Positions 1-11,900 of a DNA stretch of 64,000 nucleotides are shown here, piece by piece. The notes below the pieces were generated by a model. That model saw nothing but the letters and a program-made list of their open reading frames with translations. It had not been told where the DNA came from and ran no database searches. Source of the DNA: Dermatemys mawii (Eukaryota; Chordata; Testudines; Dermatemydidae); assembly GCA_007922305.1 (NCBI GenBank), contig ML677358.1, positions 16,603,327-16,667,326 on the forward strand, read 5' to 3'. Numbering within the stretch: the first letter of the stretch is position 1; the number at the start of each line of letters is the position of its first letter. The translations under genes were made by a program, and so were the position numbers.

Positions 1-599
1 CTGAAATTAGTTTGGTTCCCAGAGGACGGGTATCCACATCACAAAAAAATCACTACTGCTACTGAAAAGCTTTGGACCCGTGTAAGAAACTATTTGCATG
101 AAAAGATTGGTTGTCTTATGTCCTTGCAATGGTTGAATTCAGCCATACATGCACTCAGTACTGCTTGTGACGGTTCTGTTTTGGCAGAGCCTACTCCTTG
201 GGGAAGTCTGCACCATTGTGTTGGCAAGGAATTCATGTGCCCTACTGATTTTTTTTCTCCACAGAAAATATATCCTGCTGGAGAAGTGCTGCAATTAAGC
301 CTTTCACCCACCAGGGACTACTATGGTGCCAGAACAAGAAGGCAGCCAGCTCACAGTCCAGAGCAGCCGGCCATGGATAGGGAGGAAAGTCTGCATTCTT
401 CACAGCACCTTGCCCATGGAGCCAGGAGAGGAGGCATAAGAGATGGGGGTGGGGGTAAGACAGAACAGGGCACATAGGGCTTCTGGGAGTGGGTCACATT
501 GACTGGGGTTCAAAAGAGCTGGGGGTGGACAGACTGGGGTGATGGCTGAATGGGAGTGGGGGGTGCAGTGCCACTTGGGGACAGGGGGTAGGGGTGGCT
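1..599. other. Intergenic DNA without recognised gene
   Basis: Several short open frames on both strands overlap here, none with a recognisable family, a splice context or codon bias. In human the next gene upstream of CNOT8 is LARP1, but I see none of its exons here. Confidence 0.4.
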
Positions 600-716
600 A
601 AATGGAGGTGCAGGGATACATGGTGGGAGGGGCAGCTGAGTGGAGGTGCAGGGATACATGGAGGGAAGGGTGGCTGAGTGGAGGTGCAAGGACGCATGGG
701 GAGGGGGGGATACAGG
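600..716. repeat. 38-bp minisatellite, about 3 copies
   Basis: The unit beginning TGGAGGTGCAGGGATACATGG starts at 603, 641 and 679, a period of exactly 38 bp, with about three copies and modest drift in the third. The purine-rich flanks on both sides look like older decayed repeats. It explains the overlapping low-complexity open frames on both strands here. Confidence 0.85.
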
Positions 717-724
717 GACACAGG

Positions 725-2140
725 GGGACAGGGCAGATGTGCCTGACTGAATGGGAGACGCTATGGGTCTGCATGGGAGAGAATCCCCAACTCCCTAACA
801 ATCCGCCCACCCCAAAAAAACTGTTCAACACTTTTCCCACCCACATCCAGGCTCCTTCCCAGCAATTACGTCCCTCAGTACCCCTGACTCCCGCAAGCCT
901 TTGCACTACTTCTGAGGGGTGAAGGAAATACAGTTCTGTATTGTAGTTCAAATGAATTATTACTCAGATCTGTACTATATGCCTAATAAGGAATCTGTCA
1001 AAAAACATTTTCTGAATTTTTTTTTTGTCTGTACTGTTACAGACTTACTCACTGACAGGTATTTTAAAATAAACTACCAAAATAATTGAAACTGGTGGGA
1101 TGATGTGTTTTTTGACAAGTAAAATATGCTGAATTTTAAAATATCATGCACATAATTCTTAGCTTTTTGGCACAGAATTCCCCCAGGAGTACATAGTGCA
1201 TGTAATGTATAAGTCATGCAATTCAAAGGCTACATGCTGCAGCTGAGAAAGCAAAAGGAAGGAAAAACAACTAATCTGGATGATAAACTTTGAATCCCTA
1301 AAAACCTCAAAGTTCAATAAATACTGAGTTTACAAAAGCTCCATTTCTTTGTTTGAGATAGACATCATGAGCATACGATGACATGGAAGAGGTCACTTGC
1401 TGGAAGGTGATAGTTAAATAAATTACTTTCATAGTGGTTGAAGGGATGTCTGTGTGAAGGGTTCAAGGTTAGGACTGGGATATTGAAATAAAACTGACGT
1501 GAAAGGAAACAAATTCCAGAAACTTGTCCAAGTAAGGGACTGATCTGAGATTCAGTGAGAGGAAAGGAGCCACCTAACCCCGAATTGTGGGAAGAGAACA
1601 GCAACTGCTGTTACGTTTTGTAACAATGGTGAGACCCATGGATCCTGTCAGTCCAGGGCCTCTGCTCCTTCAGTAAAGCCAGATGCAGACAGGCAGGTAT
1701 CTCACTTGGAGACAGACTCAAGCATAATCCAATTTAGAGCGGCAAAACCAGAGGCACAATGGAGAGCACAGTCCTCTTGGGCAGGAATTATGCTTTGGCA
1801 CCTGGATCTGCTGGGCATGCATGTGTTAATGATGTTCCCATGAACTTTAGCAGGCTTGGGATTGGGCCTGTAAGCTCCAAGGAATCCTGGCACAGACAGA
1901 AATACCCTGATCAGACTGGGATCTCCTGTAGCTATTGGTTGTGCTTAGATCCAGATGGGCTGCCATGGGGCTAGCTCCTAAGTGGACGGGGCAAAGCCCA
2001 CCACACTTTGATGTTTCTGAGACATATATAAAAATATCCTGGACAAACCTTATTGAATTAAGTTTAGATAGCTTATGAGTTCATTGTAAAAAATGCAACT
2101 GTTTGTGTACTATGATGGGATTGTATGTAACTTTCTTAAG
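725..2140. other. Intergenic AT-rich DNA, nothing recognised
   Basis: Between the minisatellite and the LTR-like repeat. There are several short frames without family resemblance. No promoter, RNA gene or clear transposon end was identified. Confidence 0.35.
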
Positions 2141-2895
2141 AGGGAGACATGACTAACATAAACCCTGGAGAGTATTATGAGCTTCCATTTAAAATAATGG
2201 TCCAGACAAGATTGAATTTTGAAATGGGTTTCCTTGAAAATACTTGGGAGGAGATGAATGCAAATTATCTACCCCTAGACCCCCGACTTTTGGAGCTGCA
2301 CCCCTCTCCCAGGAAGGGACTTTTGTCTGCTGCTCACCTGTTTCAAGAGGACAAGATCAGAAGCCTAAACTGTATAAAGGAGTGATTCACAGAGGTGCTT
2401 ATTCTGAGTTAAAAGCTGTTATACATTTGTGACCACAGAAAATTCCATTGGCGAGGTTTGAAAGACTGATCACCTGCCTGAGCCCTTACTGGGGCGGACA
2501 GGTGATCTCTGGTAAGCTGATTATCATATGTGTAGATTCTTATTTCAGTATGTTTTCTGTGGGATACTTTTCACCTTAAGAATAAATGTACTTGCTTAGA
2601 GGAACATAAACAGGGACATTTTGGAATAAGCCCACATGAGCTCACCTTGGCTCTTGAGACTCACTGCCCATGAGGGTTTTTTCCTTTACAGACATCCCCT
2701 GGCTTGCTTGGGAATTCAGTGTAGACAGGGTACTGCGCAGCCCGGACAACCAATCAAAAGGGAGAGTGACATGGATCTGTACCCAAGAGAGGTGCTGGTT
2801 GTGAGCTGGGAGCACCCTCATGTTGGGCTGTTGCCCCAAGGGCCCCATCTAACATCTGGGGGAAGAGGAAAACTGGGTCCTGTCACCCCCAGGGC
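2141..2895 (+). repeat. LTR-like dispersed repeat, copy 1
   Basis: Shares an ordered set of blocks with 40890-41545: a block around 'CACCTTAAGAATAAATG' (2571-2587) and, about 200 bp later, one around 'AAGAGAGGTGCTGGTTGTGA' (2785-2804). Both copies are on the plus strand. The length, the AATAAA-like block and the lack of coding potential suggest an LTR or a non-coding retroelement segment. The family was not identified and the ends are approximate. Confidence 0.5.
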
Positions 2896-2904
2896 CCCAG
2901 CTGA

Positions 2905-3645
2905 GAGCTAACAGAATGTTGAGAGTCATTAAGAAAGGTGTAGATAGTAAGACAGAAAATATCATATTGCCTCTATATAAGTCCATGATACGCCCATATC
3001 TTGAATACTGAGTGCAGATGTGGTCACCCCATCTCAAAAAGAGATGCATTGGACTTGGAAAACGTTCAGAAATGGGGGACAAAAGATTTGGCGTATAGAA
3101 CAGCTTCCGTATGAAGATAAATTAATAAGACTGGGACTTTACATCTTGGAAAAGAGACAACTTAAAGGGAGATATGATAGAGGTCTATAAAATCATGACT
3201 GGTGTGGAGAAAGCAAATAAAGAAGTGTTATTTACTCCTCATAACACAAGAACTATTGGGTCACCAAATGGAATGAACAGGCAGCAGATTTAAAACAAAC
3301 AAAAGGAAGTATTTCTTCACACAATGCACAGTCAACCTGTGGAACTCCTTGCCAGAGGATGTTGTGAAAGCCAAGTCTGTGACAGGGTTCCAAAAGGCAC
3401 TAGGTAAGTTCATAGAGGAAGGTCCATTAATGGCTGTTAAGCAGGATGGGCAGTGGGGTGCTGTCCCTGGCCTCTGTTTGCCAGAGCTGACAATGGGCGA
3501 GAGGAGATGGATCACTTGATGATTACCTGTTCTGTTCATTCCCTCTGGGGCATGTGGCATTGGCCACTGTCCGACGACGCATCAGGCTCCTGGGCTAGAC
3601 GGACCATTGGTCTGATCCACTAGGGCCGTTCCTATGGTCTTTATA
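2905..3645 (+). mobile_element. CR1 LINE, 5'-truncated 3' end
   Basis: Carries the decayed C-terminal part of CR1 ORF2 and its 3' UTR, ending in the typical turtle CR1 block ('GGACCATTGGTCTGATCCAC' near 3600). The reading frame is broken by stops. It stops where the CNOT8 CpG island starts. The same CR1 3' region recurs at 18480-20990 (plus) and at 34125-34560 and 57232-57640 (minus). Confidence 0.85.
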
Positions 3646-4560
3646 GGGCACTGGGTCCTGCCACCCCAAGGCCCAGCTGGAAGCTGTGCGGAGCGGGCCC
3701 TGTGGCCCCACGGGTCCACCTGGAATCGGGGTCGGGCCCCGAGGTCTCCCCCCAGGCCGGGTCGCTCACTCGCCCCCCCCCCCGACCCCCCAGCTGTAGG
3801 CTCCGCTCTGCCCCCTCCCGCCCCAGTCATGGGCGCCCCGCCCCCTAGGAGGTCCTTCCCACCCAGCCCAGGACAAGAGCCCGCCCGGCCACGCCGCTGG
3901 CGGAGCGCTGAGGAAAGGCCCGGGCCCACACCCATCCTGAAAAGGGGCTGCCGGAAGCCGGAGTGGCCGTTTCCTCTTACGCATGCGCACTTCGATCCAG
4001 ACGCTTCGCTTGCCGTCACGCGCTTGCGCACGCGCACTCGGGCAGTCTGTTGCCGCCCTACCAATCGCGTCACGAAGCTCGCGCCGTTGCATTGAGCTGT
4101 ACGCACAGGCAGTAAGCGGTGCGCCCCCCCCGCCCCGATTCTCGCGAGAAGTGCTGACGCGAGCGTAGCTGCGCAGGCGAGGTCCGCCAGCCCGCCCGTG
4201 GGGGGAAGGGCAGGAGCAGACGAGCAAAGGCCGAGTGAGCGGCTAGAGCGGCCGGCGGGAAGTGGCGGCTCAGGGCCCAGCTTCCCCTCCCCAGCCCGCG
4301 CTCTCTGTCTGAGGAGACGGCCCTGGCGGAGAGAGCAGGTGCCGTGGGGGGGAGGGCCCGTTAGACGCCCCCTGAGGGGAGCTATGGGGGGGGAGGGCGG
4401 AGGAGGATGAGGGGGAAGAAGAGGCGGGGCGGGGGCCGTGAGGGGGAAGGTGGGGTAGGAAAGGATGCAGTGAGGATCAGATCCCACCAGCCATTGTCCC
4501 CTATGGCTAGTGATGGGCGCCGTCGCGGGGGTGAGGGAGGTGAGCTGGGGGAAGGCGCCT
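3640..4560 (+). promoter_or_regulatory. CNOT8: CpG-island promoter of CNOT8
   Basis: GC- and CpG-dense block standing out from AT-rich surroundings, starting right after a CR1 3' end. It holds an ETS motif CCGGAAG (3951-3957), an NRF1-like ACGCATGCGCAC (3979-3990), a perfect NRF1 consensus TGCGCACGCGCA (4025-4036), a CCAAT box (4061-4065) and the palindrome TCTCGCGAGA (4140-4149) known from housekeeping promoters. No TATA box is evident, so initiation is probably dispersed around 4090-4250. It is the only island upstream of CNOT8 in the window. The start site itself is inferred. Confidence 0.85.
4150..4338 (+). other. CNOT8: Probable CNOT8 5' UTR first exon
   Basis: The GC-rich sequence downstream of the core motifs ends at a plausible splice donor, GAGCAG followed by GTGCCG (donor GT at 4339-4340). 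The coding exon at 6000 has an acceptor-like tract ending in AG near 5973, so a spliced non-coding leader is expected, as in other vertebrate CNOT8 genes. The exon 5' end and the choice of donor are guesses from sequence alone. Confidence 0.4.
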
Positions 4561-5973
4561 CTGGAGTATGTTTGTGCCTTTTGATTTCCGTTGTGAGAAG
4601 TGTCACATGGGGGCTGTTCCACAGTCCAGGGCTGCCCTCCTGTGCCCTGATTTCCCCCCCATCCCACCCCCCAGGGCATTTATATGCCCCTTCCTGAGAC
4701 AGGCCCAGGCAAAGAGTCTCTCCCGCTTGCTGCTAAATCATTGGGTGGAGGCCTTGCCCCAGATCCTCTTTCTCGGGAACAGGAGCCCCGAGACAGTAAT
4801 CACAGTGCTTCTGACTGGTGGCAGACTGCACTGGAAGCAGTAGATGCAAACTTCCCATTCCTGAGCTGCCCAGAAATGCTCGGAGGCTTGGCTGAGGCTG
4901 CCAACACGTATGCCATTTACGTGGAGACCTGCCCACCAATAACGAGGCACAGATAGTATCTCGTCTCTTATAGGCTGCCAAAAAGCCAAAGATGGTAACA
5001 GTATAATCTCAAGGGTGGTATGTTTCCTCTTCTATCTGTCACGGCACTAAGGAAATTCTGGGAAAACTAGAGTTGGCAAGAAACAAAAGGCCCATATTGA
5101 TGATGATCAATTTAACACAAGTTTAATTCCTTGGCAGGTAACACAATATTGATCAGCATCTGCTTTCATGAAGTTTTTGGTGGACTGTTTAGCTTCCCTG
5201 CAACTTCTGTAAATAACTAGATGCTTTGCATGTTGTAACTTGCTATAATCTTGGTGCTTGTCTACACATGGTTTTCATTCTGTTTTAACTATCAGCACAA
5301 TCCCCTAATGTGAGTGCAGTTATACCAATGTGTTTAGTTCAATAAATGTATCAGAATAATCTTTACTGTTATAACTGTCCACACTAGAGGTTGTACTGAT
5401 ATAACTATATCAGCATAAAAGCCCGCTCCTTACTGGAATAAACTTCTACAAAATCTCTGTAGGACAGGCCTTGGGGAATTGAAGCAGAGAGCAGCACACA
5501 TCTTTCAATAACCATGTAGTAGGGAGCTACTTGCTCTTACTTGCTAGCCCTAACAAAACAACACTGTTGCAAAAGCTGTAGAAAACTAAGGTATTAGTTC
5601 CCTTTAGGCTTGTAGAAACGGGCCTTATAGATGGAGTGCAGATCTAAAAAAAGGAGAGAGACTGGCTTCTATCAATTGGACTTAGTGGTCCAATCTTCTG
5701 TCAATTTAAAACAGGTTTTGCTTTTTTCTCTTACTGCTTATTGCAAGAATATTCTAAAAGCAGGAAAGAATTTAGTTTAGTAAATCAAGTATGCCAGCTG
5801 AAGCTGATGCCCCAAACTAAGAATGTGCCATTCTAACTTACTGTTGTTGGATCTATTTGTCGAGATGTATTAATATAAAGTAACATGTATGTGTGTGCTT
5901 ATTGCATTGTGCCGATTAGGTTACACAGATTGAGGTTCTACACTACTCTACTTACCATCCGACTTTGACATCA
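4339..5973 (+). other. CNOT8: CNOT8 first intron (inferred)
   Basis: Holds the 3' half of the CpG island, then AT-rich sequence. A degenerate MITE-like stretch begins near 5258 with 'TGTCTACACATGG'. No other coding signal was seen. The downstream boundary is the likely acceptor ACATCAG at about 5973, which leaves about 26 nt of 5' UTR before the ATG at 6000. Confidence 0.4.
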
Positions 5974-5999
5974 GGTGTTTCTACTCCAATTCCTGCAAG

Positions 6000-8900
6000 A
6001 TGCCAGCAGCAATTGTGGAGAACAGTCAGGTTATCTGTGAAGTATGGGCAAACAATCTGGAAGAAGAAATGAGGAAAATTCGAGAAATAGTTCTCAGCTA
6101 CAGCTACATTGCAATGGTAAATATGCTGTACTTCAATGATCACCTACCTGAGTAAACTGAGGAATTTCAATGCGAGTAGCTTGATTGCTTGAATGTAAAT
6201 ATAAGTGTATTCTAAGGTCAATTTAAGCTGACTAGTTAGTGGGGGAACAGTTGAAAAGCTGCTTGGCATTTAAAACTTTACTTGATTTTTTTTTAAAAAA
6301 AAATATATGGTCTTCCTGCAATATCTTGCTTACATTTATGTAGATTTTCTGTGAAATCACACAAGTATGCAGTCTAGCTTGAGGCCACATTGAGCAGCTG
6401 CGATCTGTTAATGCTTAACAAATAGGAATGTGGTATTTCATTCATATAATAGAGTTTAGAAATAATTAAGATGCCTAGTTGGTTTTAAGCTTTTAATGTA
6501 GGTAGCATATTTTTCTTTAGAATGGCTAGTTCATATTGGCTTCATGCTGGTATTTGGCAACAGGCACACAAGTCACAACTTGTTAGCTAATAGGATTGCT
6601 CGCCTTTTATAATGGCCAGGTACTGCTGCCTTATAGGAAACAAAATGATTTGGGCTAGAATCTCATGTTGACTTGTTCAGATAAATTTGTTTAAAAGATC
6701 CAAGAATCTTGTTGAGAAACAGTTTCAGGAGGGGAGTTTTGTAGGGGGAACTTTCAGACCTTAAAAAAACCCAAAAAAACAAAGCTGTATTTTTTTACTT
6801 TGACATATGTCATAGTTACAGTATTTACAAAAAAACAAAAACACCTTTAGCTTCACTTGGCATCTCTAAACCCCAAGGTATCCAAATTCCTTTACAGATG
6901 CACACTTCAATTCTGAGTACACTGGTAGCCACTTAAAAATGGGATACTTACCATCAATAGCCATATTTGCCTTTTGAAGGTAGCTGCATATATGCTGTGG
7001 CACAGAAAAGAGACAGTTTTTAGTGGCACCCACTATGCAAGTGTGTAAATGTGAATCAGCTCCATCACCACTGAAAGGCACACACCTCTGGATGAATCGT
7101 AAAGCTGCTGAAGCAGAAGCTTCCTCCTTTCCCATCTATAACCTCTTCCTTTTTGAGCTTTCAAAGTTGAAACTTAAGTTGAATTTGTTACATGACAATT
7201 CCATGTCCAAACTGGTGTCTCACATGCATGATTGACATTGTAGAATCAGGCAGAAAGGAGATGTTGGGCTGCGGAAGAGACTGTCAAATACATAAGGTTA
7301 AATTCTTGTATACTCTTGCATTTCCCATTAAATTAGACTATAGAAGATGCATGAACATATCTGAGGATGGAATTTACCCCACAAATCTGAAATAATAGTA
7401 GAAGACACAAAAACATTACTGGCCAGTTAAACTGTTTTTCGTATATTATTTTCTCCATTATTAATGTCCCTCTTTCTTTACACTTTGTTCATGCAGAAGT
7501 TTCTTATCAGTTTAGGGCATCTGGAGTGTTGTCTAGTAGTAGTGTCTCCCACAAGCAATGCTGATCTGCCACAGCTTGGGAGATCACACAACCACCACTG
7601 TGCTGATTTTTAAAGTGTTTTTTAGGACAACGTGGTCAACAGATATAAAATAGATTTTAGTAGATATTGGGGAGATAAAGGATTTATTCCAGGAGGAAAA
7701 AAACTTCTCTAGATATATGTAGCAACACTATAAATGGAAAGAAAGGGCACCATTGATAAATGAATAGTAGCAGGAGCTAACAAACTGTCACTACAGAAAG
7801 ATTCTTTTTTTTAATGGAGGCCTGTGGATAATATAGAAATTATCTAAAATTGCAGTTTCTCTTAGCATTCTCTAAACTTTTTGTTCACTTAATCCAGTTT
7901 TATTCTAGTTATTCAAAGGGTATGAGTTGTCCATCAGGTGTTCTAGTTATTAAATATAATTGGGGGATTTGACTTTAAAACTGTGAGCAGACTAGCCTTC
8001 TGGCTGATAAGTAAAAGTAAAACAGCAGTTTTCCCTAAGAAGAATCAAAACCATTGTACTTTTCCTTTACCAATGCTTAAATCAGTAGCAGTATATTGTA
8101 TGTGGTGTGTGGTGCTGGTTTCGAAAACACAGCAAAGAAAAGAAAAATGCTTCGTTAGGAAATGAGTGTAAATGTATTGAGTGTTTGTTTCCTGAATTTA
8201 TCTCCCAGCGTCCTGATTTCCAAACCAAAACGAAAAAGAAAGTGAGAGATTGTGATTTTGCTTATTACTAATGGAGAGAGAGATTAGGAAACAAAAACAT
8301 GGAGTGGTCGTTGCATCATGTCAGTGGCCCAAGTGTTACCATTCCATACTGAAAGTTTTGTTATGGATAGGAGCGCCTGTAAAATTCTGAGATTAAATGC
8401 TTGAACAATTTAGCTGTGGGAATCCTGTGATTTATCAGCTACCCCCCATATTTTAATATGGTAGTATACAGTCATTGAAAAATATCCCATTTTGGTAATA
8501 CAAGAGTCATAGGAATACTTGGATCATGTGATGTATAATATCACTTTGAGTATGTGCGCCCAGAATAGATTAAAGACAATTGTAGTAAAATGAGGCCCTG
8601 AAACATAAACCCTTGTATCAGAGGCCCTGTATGAGGCCTAAGTCCTGAGCTAAAGTAATGGTCAAGACTTTGCTAACATAAAGCAAAGTTAAGCTGTGAG
8701 CTAGAGGCAGGCTCTGCTCACAGAAGTTGGCAAGGAAAGGGCTGATGTTGCAAAAGGACACAGATTGAAGATGTACCAGAACACTGGTACAGTCCATACA
8801 CATAACAAGGAACAGGCTGACCCCTCCTAAAGACAGGGGCAAAAGGGTAATATGATGGATAGAGTTGTTTTGCTTGAACCAACCTGTACAAGGTGAGAGG

Positions 8901-11900
8901 CGGCACCTTACTACGTAGAGGGGATACTCCTCAATATGTCAGGAGTGATGTGTAACTTGTTTGTACCTGTGTATAAGAATACGACCCTGGGGCAGTCTCT
9001 TTGGGAGGGGTCAGCCTGTTCCTTGTTATGTGTATGGACTGTACCAGTGTTCTGGTACATCTTAGATCTGTGTCCTTTTGCAGCATCAGCCCTTTCCTTG
9101 CCAACTTCTGTGAGCAGAGCCTGCCTCTAGCTCACAGCTTAACTTTGCTTTATGTTAGCAAAGTCTTGACCGTTACTTTAGCTCAGGCCTTAGGCCTCAT
9201 ACTGGGCCTCTGATACAAGGGTTTATGTTTCAGGGCCTCATCTTACTACAATATTCTTCAGTCTGTATAAAACCTATTTTATATTTGTTAGTGTTGATGG
9301 GATTGTGTGTGCACACTTCTCCCCTAGGATCTCTAAAGTGTGCTGTAAAAGCTGTTTAACTGAGGTATTCTTTACCCCCCTCATACAAATGTTTAACCTT
9401 TGTTTAATGTACTAATTTGTAAAAGTAGGTAAATCTTAAGGGTAGGCAAAATTTCTTATGTGGACCTATCGCTCTAGGTTCAGGGTGGTTGAATTATGTG
9501 GAAGTTTTCTTTACCTTATTCTCTCATCCTGTCTGAATTTACTTTTTGGTTCTAAATATTATAAAATCTTATGGATTAGTATTCCTTCCTGCCCACTGTA
9601 CTGCATCTGCACTGCTAAGGGGGACAAATATGGATTTCTTGTTTGCTGTATAGCGGTTTAAGGTTGTGTTGCAAACAGCATTGAGAAAAAGCTGATAAAG
9701 CAAATACTGTAATTTTGTAAATATTATATAAAAAATAGGGTGGGAAGTTTTAGTATTGAGAGCTGCTAGTATCAGACAATGTGCATCTTGCTGCTAATCC
9801 AGGTTTAATTTTTCATGCTCCTTTTCCTAGGACACAGAGTTTCCAGGAGTTGTAGTGAGGCCAATTGGTGAATTCCGCAGCTCCATAGATTATCAGTATC
9901 AACTTCTTCGGTGTAATGTTGATCTCCTGAAAATCATCCAGCTGGGCCTAACTTTCACGAATGAGAAGGGAGAATATCCTTCTGGGATCAATACCTGGCA
10001 GTTTAACTTCAAATTCAATCTTACGTAAGTCTTCTGAGTCAGAGAACAAACCACTATTCCCGCTCTTCCCATTATATGGCTACCTGGCAACAGCATGTTT
10101 CATCGTGTCCATTGCCAGCAATTGAGGCGGCACCAGGAAAATTTAGATCTCAGCACAAAAGGACCAAGTTGTGAGCCTTTCTGACACCATGGAAGATGTT
10201 GTAATACTCCTGAAAGTCAAAGCCTCCTTAAAATTTTTCTCTTGATCTGAGCTTCGTAACATGATGTTGGCTTGACAGTACCACCAGATAGTGTAGGTCC
10301 AAACCTTGAGGTACCTTACATTTACTTTTTGGAAACTGAAAGACTCTTCCAGGTTATGATTTACTTTAAACTCCATCGTCCAGAAGTAACAGATCTGCTC
10401 TGTCTTCTGGTTTTGCAACACTTAAAATCTTTGCCTTTTCCCAGAGCTGTGCTGGAGTACACGCTGTGACTTAAGCCAAGAAATAATAACCAAACTCCAT
10501 TAGTGCTGCTGAGTAGCTAATCTTGTCAAATGGAACAGGACAGTGATTCTCAGTCTTCTCCATATCATGACTCCATGTAACAGCAGAAATGTATTCCAGG
10601 ACCCTTTCACATCTAGCCATAAAGAAAGGGTGGGTCTGCCCAATAGTCGAACTGTCTGGAAATCTGGTGACAGAATGTTTTTCTGTCAGAAAATTGCAAT
10701 TTGTCAAAAGCTAAACGTTTTGCAGAAATGCATCAGTTCCAATAACATTTCATTTTGAACAAAACACACAAAGCCTTTCAGTAATGTCAAAATGTTCTGG
10801 TTTGTCACTTTTGGAATGGAATGTTTTTGGTTTTTTTTCTTTTTGGAAACTGCTTTTTGTTTTGATATTTCTTTAATAACATTTTTAAAATAAAAATGTC
10901 AATACGAATTAAACATTTTGATTGACCCAAAATACATTTGTTTTGAGATTTCATTTTATGGGAAATTTCCAAATTTTTGTTCTCGTGCTGTTTCAGAATG
11001 GGGGAAAAAAATTAACTTGTGAAATAGAAAATCCGATTCCTGCCAAGTTCTAGGTGATCTATCCCTTTTCCACCTTCCTGGTCCTGTTTGAGAAGCCACA
11101 GAATAGGCAATAATTAGGAGTGGAAAAAATACAATTTGATTTCTCAAATGGCATTGGAGATGTGCAATGGCCTTTACTCTCTCAACTCTGCTGACTGTAT
11201 TTGAGCCACATTTGCTCACTTCTGTAACAAAAATCTGTTTTGCTTCTGCTTAGCTGTGTTAACACAGTTAAGGTGGGTTCTTCTGGCTTGGACATCAGCA
11301 GTGGAGTTAATAACCAAGTTACAATTACAGAATCACTATTGTTGGTGCTGCACAAGCCAGAAAGATGGATAGTTGCAGCATCAGCAGTTTAGAAAAGATT
11401 TTTGCCTATAATCTGAATTGATATGAAGTTCACTGAGACATAAAAACAGTTCAGTGATGTCGTTTGTCAGGCACTGTACTAGTGTTTTGAACTGAAGTAT
11501 TTGAAGAATCCTTCTTTTCAGCTATAAGCCTGCCAGATCGGCATATCTAACGCAAAACTGCCTCTCTCTTTTAGGGAGGATATGTACTCACAGGATTCCA
11601 TAGACCTCCTTGCAAACTCTGGGCTGCAGTTCCAGAAGCATGAGGATGAAGGGATTGATACCTTGCACTTTGCAGAGTTGCTCATGACCTCAGGGGTGGT
11701 CCTCTGCGACAACGTGAAATGGCTCTCCTTTCACAGGTTGGTGCAAGAGGAATTGAATATGCATTGCTTATCAGAGAATTTTGAAGCAGCAAAATGAATA
11801 ATCTTCGATCTTAATGAATAAAACACAGATTTTAAGGAGATGAATTTATAACGCTCTTGTTTCAGTTTTTGAGCTACATAAACCTGATTGTAGCCAGTGC

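Noticed and set aside
3582..4679. Minus-strand open frame of 365 codons over the CpG island upstream of CNOT8
   Set aside because: GC-rich promoter DNA has few stop codons. The translation is low-complexity Pro/Arg/Gly with no family resemblance and shadows the promoter and CR1 end.
6866..7135. Minus-strand frame of 89 codons in CNOT8 intron 2
   Set aside because: No family resemblance, no flanking splice sites in a useful phase, no promoter.
8618..9213. Two similar open frames of about 70 codons on opposite strands, suggesting a duplicated small gene
   Set aside because: They are the two arms of the inverted repeat; no family, start context or splice signals.
10143..10421. Minus-strand frame of 92 codons in CNOT8 intron 3, possibly a processed pseudogene
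   Set aside because: Neighbouring frames also read weakly protein-like, but I cannot match any of them to a family, and no poly(A) tract or target duplication is clear. A blastx search would settle it.
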